Source of the DNA: Terribium retamae
GTDB taxonomy: Bacteria > Pseudomonadota > Alphaproteobacteria > Rhizobiales > Rhizobiaceae
Assembly (NCBI RefSeq): GCF_022347545.1
Contig: NZ_JAKREW010000001.1
Span: 1 to 64,000 of the forward strand
Direction of reading: 5' to 3'
DNA length: 64,000 bases
Shown: positions 63,297 to 64,000 of the stretch, one piece after another
How positions within the stretch are numbered: the stretch's first letter is position 1
How the letters are laid out: the number at the start of each line of letters is the position of its first letter
The notes under the pieces: model-generated
Told to the model about the DNA's origin: nothing
What the model saw: the letters and a program-made list of their open reading frames with translations, nothing else
The model's database searches: none
Program-made: the position numbers and the translations under genes

Positions 63297-63464
63297 AAAA
63301 TTTCAAGCGATCGCGCCGACGTGCACTGGGCACCGCTCGTCAGGTTCACCATTTCAGCACTTCATTTTCGTGGTGCTGAAATTAGACATTGGTAGTGGAT
63401 CAAATCTTCTCCGTTGCCTGCTCGCCTTGCAGTTCTATCCTCGCTGCAAACGAGGAGGAGAGAG

Positions 63465-64000
63465 ATGCAAGGCAGGACAGAAGCCTCTGGCAGCTGGCTC
63501 GATCGCGCGCACACCGTCGCCGACCCCGGTTTCAATCGATGGCTCGTGCCCCCGGCCGCCCTATGTATCCATCTGTGTATCGGCCAGGCCTACGCTTTCA
63601 GCGTGTTCAACCTGCCGATGTCGAAGCTGATCGGCATTACGGAATCCGCACCGGACGACTGGAAGCTGACCAGTCTCGGCTGGATATTCTCGATCGCGAT
63701 CGCTTTTCTTGGCATCGCCGCCGCCTTTGGGGGCGGCTGGCTGGATCGGGTCGGCCCGCGCAAGGCGATGACGCTTGCCGCCGGCTGCTTCGGCGGCGGT
63801 TTCCTCATATCCGCGCTTGGCGTCTATCTTCATCAGCTCTGGATTATCTATCTGGGCTATGGCGTCATCGGCGGGATCGGGCTCGGCCTCGGCTATATCT
63901 CTCCCGTCAAAACCCTGATCACCTGGTTCCCGGATCGGCCGGGCATGGCAACGGGCATGGCGATCATGGGATTCGGTGGTGGCGCTTTCATTGCCTCGCC
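63465..64000 (+). CDS. OFA-type MFS transporter, 3'-truncated by the window end
   Basis: ATG 63465 follows GAGGAGGAG and the frame stays open to the last base, giving 178 residues so far. It begins MQGRTEASGSWLDRAHTVAD, then has membrane helices with LCIHLCIGQAYAFSVFNLPM, LGWIFSIAIAFLGIAAAFGG and the MFS loop GWLDRVGPRKAM. The early GQAYAFSVF segment is typical of oxalate/formate antiporter (OFA) family members. The substrate is not determinable from the visible part. Confidence 0.85.
   Translation, partial: MQGRTEASGSWLDRAHTVADPGFNRWLVPPAALCIHLCIGQAYAFSVFNLPMSKLIGITESAPDDWKLTSLGWIFSIAIAFLGIAAAFGGGWLDRVGPRKAMTLAAGCFGGGFLISALGVYLHQLWIIYLGYGVIGGIGLGLGYISPVKTLITWFPDRPGMATGMAIMGFGGGAFIAS

Overview
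The window reads as chromosomal DNA of an alphaproteobacterium of the order Hyphomicrobiales (Rhizobiales), most likely a Phyllobacteriaceae member such as Mesorhizobium or a close relative. This rests on gene content and style: DUF1127 genes with CCUCCUCCC-loop RNAs, two phasins, DUF982, DUF2842, an argC-speB pair, map-radC, rhizobial intergenic palindromes, and GC-rich coding sequence. I could not run a search, so the genus is a judgement.

Layout. 1-855: a minus-strand unit of two tiny DUF1127 genes followed by an array of at least eight CCTCCTCCC hairpin loops, partly as a 158-bp tandem repeat; it looks like a large cuckoo/CcsR-type anti-Shine-Dalgarno sRNA array cut by the window edge. 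967-2660: a DUF2157/GDYXXLXY membrane-protein pair. 2670-8600: a decayed prophage beside tRNA-Leu(UAG), holding tail-gene fragments, an intact lambda-R-type endolysin, a spanin gene with an in-frame stop, and a reverse-oriented YadA-head-like repeat protein. 9030-16618: housekeeping genes (tig, radC, map), an ArnT-like transferase, DUF982 and a histidine-ammonia-lyase-like gene. 16741-19423: gamma-glutamyltranspeptidase, a 51-codon gene and a divergent GntR regulator. 19699-25454: glpX, recJ, a patatin-like protein, hisI, folE and a NifU-like scaffold. 25469-30963: an exopolysaccharide group (GT4, Wza-like, Wzc-like without a Walker A motif, CelD-type acetyltransferase). 31057-43172: ctaA, a kinase-like gene, argC-speB, a universal stress gene with a FixK/FNR-type box, two phasins, DUF445, an FMN alpha-hydroxy-acid oxidase, a HerA-like ATPase and a hydrolase.

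43275-49874 is a lipid-storage module: a wax-ester synthase/DGAT divergent from fadD, maoC(phaJ-like), phaC and phaZ. Together these could activate fatty acids, make (R)-3-hydroxyacyl-CoA, polymerise it and mobilise the polymer. 49996-52429 holds an alcohol dehydrogenase and a zeta-GST plus FAH-family pair typical of aromatic-ring lower pathways. 52629-60069 pairs a FIST / soluble hybrid kinase / NarL regulator system with a form II CO-dehydrogenase-like coxSLM operon. 60343-64000 has small accessory genes and an OFA-type transporter cut by the window end.

The points most worth following up are the DUF1127/cuckoo RNA array with two compensatory base changes between repeat copies; an 18-bp PhaR-like element shared by that unit and phaP; a histidine-ammonia-lyase homologue whose Ala-Ser-Gly cofactor triad is Ala-Gly-Glu, next to a gamma-glutamyltranspeptidase; and the self-contained medium-chain PHA / wax-ester module.
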